DNA of 35,471 nt from Planctomycetota bacterium (GTDB taxonomy: Bacteria > Planctomycetota > Brocadiia > JAADGH01): positions 25,330 through 60,800 of the forward strand of contig JAADGH010000064.1 in assembly GCA_013152475.1 (NCBI GenBank), in the 5' to 3' direction. Positions 33,507 to 35,471 of the stretch are shown in pieces. Position 1 is the stretch's first letter; each line of letters begins with the position of its first letter. A program made the position numbers and the translations under genes. The notes below the pieces were generated by a model, which did not search any database, was not told the DNA's origin, and saw only the letters and a program-made list of their open reading frames with translations.

Positions 33507-33602
33507 ATTGGAGTGGCGGAGTGATGGAGCGTGGTGTACGGCAAGCCGGAAGAAACGAATTCGCTCTTCCAATACTCCAGCGTTTCACGACTCCAATACT
33601 CC
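33507..33602. repeat. Degenerate TCCAATACTCC repeats in the VWA leader region
   Basis: TCCAATACTCC occurs at 33568-33578 and 33592-33602, 24 bases apart, so it stays in frame (PIL twice). ATTGGAGT at 33507-33514 is complementary to 33590-33597. The region forms the codons before the signal peptide of the VWA protein and looks like a decayed dispersed repeat. Confidence 0.5.
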
Positions 33603-35446
33603 TGTGCACTATTCTATGTCTCCGATGCGCTTTCGTTTCTGCCCAGTGCCGCTGTTTCTATGAGCGCCCCCTCGACGTGGTCCTGATCCTCGACACCTCC
33701 GACTCCATGGCCGACGTCATCGAAGCCATGAAGCTCAATGCCGAGGACATGGTAGACACACTCCGGCAGCACGCGCGGTTGTTCCGCGTCGGCCTCATCA
33801 CCTACGGCTATGAAGACCCGAAATTCTCGCCCCTCACCGACGACGCCGGCGCCATCCTGCGCGCGATCCGGCGGCTGAAACACTTCGGCAACTACGAGCC
33901 CATCGACCAGGCCCTTGACATGGCCCTCAAGCAGATGAAGTGGCGCGACAAGGCCCGGAAGGTCATCATCCTCGTCGGCGACGAGGAGCCGGACAACGAC
34001 CGCCGCGACAACGGCATCTACCTCAGCTTCCAGCACGCCAGCGAATGCGCCCGCCGCGGGATCACCGTCCACACCGTGTCCGCCACGCCCGGCGGCAAGC
34101 CGATTTTCGAGTTCACGGAAATCGCCGAACGTGGCAAGGGCGTGTGTCTCTCCCTCGAAGGCGCCCGCGATCTGCCGGGTATGCTTCTGAGCCTGAGCCT
34201 CGGCTACGGGGGGAAGACCGAGCCGCCCGAGCTGGGCCGGGAGATCGACTACGGTATTGGCCCGACCCTCATCGCCAAGCTCGACCTGGGCAAGGGGTGG
34301 AACCTGGACCGCGGCGACGTGGCCGCTCTTCTCGCCGATGCGAAGGACGATCTGCCCGAACGGTTTTCGTGGCAGGTTGTGAAGGAGGACGCGTCCTGGG
34401 AGGAGCTGGCGAAGGCGCGAATCCTCTACCTGAGCGCCCACGGGGACTTCGAGTTCAGCGAGGAGCTACGCGCAAAGGTCCGCAAGTTCATCCAGGCCGG
34501 CGGCTTCCTCCTGGCCGACGACTGCTGCGGGGACCCGGCCTTCGACAAGTCGTTTCAGGCTGAGCTCCAGAAAATCCTCCCCGGCCGCGCGCTGGAGAAG
34601 CTGCCGAAGGAGCATCGCTTCTACCACACCCCGCGCAAGATCGCCAAGGACACTCCCCGCGCGCTCTACGGCATCCCCATCGGCTGCCGCACGGCGGTCG
34701 TCTATTGCCGGACCGATCTCTCGTGTCGATGGGTGAACGGCCCGGACCTCGGCAAGGGGGTGTCGGAGAAGCAGGCCTTCGACCTCGGCGCGAATATCCT
34801 CCACCGGATCGTCTTCTACAACACCGCCATCGCAACGGCGGCCGGGCTGCGGGCGAACCCCGGGCGGCCGAAGCAGGTGATCGGGCAGGTGCGCTTCGAC
34901 GGGTTCTGGAACCCCGCGATTCACGTGCTCGATCCGATCTTCCCTGCCGTCTTCGGCGGGAAGGACCAGACCGTGGTTCGGCCGGTAACCCTCACGGACA
35001 AAGGCCTTTATGACTACCCCATCCTCTACCTCACCGGTCACGGCGACATCCGGCTGTCGAAAGAGGCGAAGGCCGCGCTGCGGGGCTACCTCGAACGGGG
35101 CGGGTTCCTCTTTGCCGAGGCGTGCTGCGGGGACAGAGAGTTCGACCAATCGTTCCGGCTCTTGATGGCGGAGCTTTTCCCCCACGGGCTGCGCATGCTG
35201 CCGGCGGCACACCCGGTGTTCCACATGGCGAAGGACGTGACACAGGTCACGCACGTCCCCTCCGGCAAGGCCGGCCCGCCGGAGCTGGAGGCCGTCCTCA
35301 TCGAGAACCAGGCCGCTGTCATCTACACTCCCCTCGACCTCACCGCCGCGCTCTTGGACCATCCCGGCTTCTGCTACCGCAGCGTCGCCAAGGCCGACGC
35401 CCGCGCCCTCCTCACCAACATCCTCCTCTACGCCCTGTCGCATTGA
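33524..35446 (+). CDS. VWA-domain protein with two DUF4159 domains, exported
   Basis: About 640 residues (numbered from the TTG at 33500 below). An export signal ends near FVSAQ (residue 49). The VWA domain (about 57-235) has a complete MIDAS start DTSDS (D65, S67, S69) and LVGDEEP (D161). Two DUF4159 domains follow, about 250-445 and 460-645. Each carries a HGD motif (LSAHGDFEFS, LTGHGDIRLS) and GGFLLADDCCGD or GGFLFAEACCGD, so the domain was duplicated. DUF4159 is found in exported Planctomycetota-type proteins linked with MoxR. Start options are TTG 33500, GTG 33521 (GGAG 7 bases before) and ATG 33524; the last is used. It may be the client of the MoxR ATPase. Function unknown. Confidence 0.86.
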   Translation: MERGVRQAGRNEFALPILQRFTTPILLCTILCLRCAFVSAQCRCFYERPLDVVLILDTSDSMADVIEAMKLNAEDMVDTLRQHARLFRVGLITYGYEDPKFSPLTDDAGAILRAIRRLKHFGNYEPIDQALDMALKQMKWRDKARKVIILVGDEEPDNDRRDNGIYLSFQHASECARRGITVHTVSATPGGKPIFEFTEIAERGKGVCLSLEGARDLPGMLLSLSLGYGGKTEPPELGREIDYGIGPTLIAKLDLGKGWNLDRGDVAALLADAKDDLPERFSWQVVKEDASWEELAKARILYLSAHGDFEFSEELRAKVRKFIQAGGFLLADDCCGDPAFDKSFQAELQKILPGRALEKLPKEHRFYHTPRKIAKDTPRALYGIPIGCRTAVVYCRTDLSCRWVNGPDLGKGVSEKQAFDLGANILHRIVFYNTAIATAAGLRANPGRPKQVIGQVRFDGFWNPAIHVLDPIFPAVFGGKDQTVVRPVTLTDKGLYDYPILYLTGHGDIRLSKEAKAALRGYLERGGFLFAEACCGDREFDQSFRLLMAELFPHGLRMLPAAHPVFHMAKDVTQVTHVPSGKAGPPELEAVLIENQAAVIYTPLDLTAALLDHPGFCYRSVAKADARALLTNILLYALSH

Positions 35447-35471
35447 GGGACACCGCCCCCCGCCACCTCAC

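Overview
The window is GC-rich bacterial DNA. Fifteen genes or gene fragments from 30 to 25636 lie on the minus strand. Six genes from 26610 to 35446 lie on the plus strand. The gene set points to a Planctomycetota, Hydrogenedentota or similar lineage, probably an uncultured genome: large pseudopilin-like proteins, a YdjY-domain protein, a squalene-cyclase-repeat protein and a VWA/DUF4159 protein next to MoxR, and paired ceramidase-like proteins with UroD-like and DegT enzymes. This placement is inferred from family content; there is no rRNA or tRNA in the window.

Minus strand, in transcription order. (1) 25636-17507 is a pilus or pseudopilus tip cluster: a PilX-like protein, a giant prepilin with a seven-repeat FG-GAP/VCBS beta-propeller in the middle (now split by two compensating frameshifts), and a PilW-like prepilin. 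A good sigma-70 promoter lies upstream. (2) 17377-12328 holds a membrane-anchored protein with calcium-type loops, apparently made from a leaderless mRNA, followed by a sugar-type ABC importer (binding protein, an oversized first permease, a second permease, no ATPase). (3) 12230-11358 is an AraC regulator. (4) 11247-30 is a tightly packed, often overlapping metabolic operon: three DegT/DnrJ aminotransferases, two neutral-ceramidase-like hydrolases, a secreted glycosidase-like protein, an AAC(3)-like acetyltransferase, an amidohydrolase and a UroD-like protein. It looks like uptake and conversion of an amino-sugar or aminocyclitol-type compound. The substrate is unknown.

Plus strand. A GTG-started NtrC-type sigma-54 activator (26610) and a soluble hybrid histidine kinase (28019) form a two-component pair. 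A near-perfect TTGACA-17-TATATT promoter precedes moxR (30420), then a YdjY-domain protein, a prenyltransferase/squalene-oxidase-repeat protein and a VWA protein with two DUF4159 domains, a recurrent envelope-associated gene set of unknown role.

The DNA between the plus-strand genes is rich in palindromic repeats. A 182-bp composite repeat occurs twice (26233 and 30059) without indels, and both copies are followed at exactly the same register by a sigma-70-type promoter. A 93-bp element with terminal inverted repeats sits in the leader of the response regulator. A 49-bp double hairpin is read through as codons in the signal-sequence region of the squalene-cyclase-like protein. The strongest candidates for something new are the prepilin-propeller fusion and the promoter-linked repeat pair.
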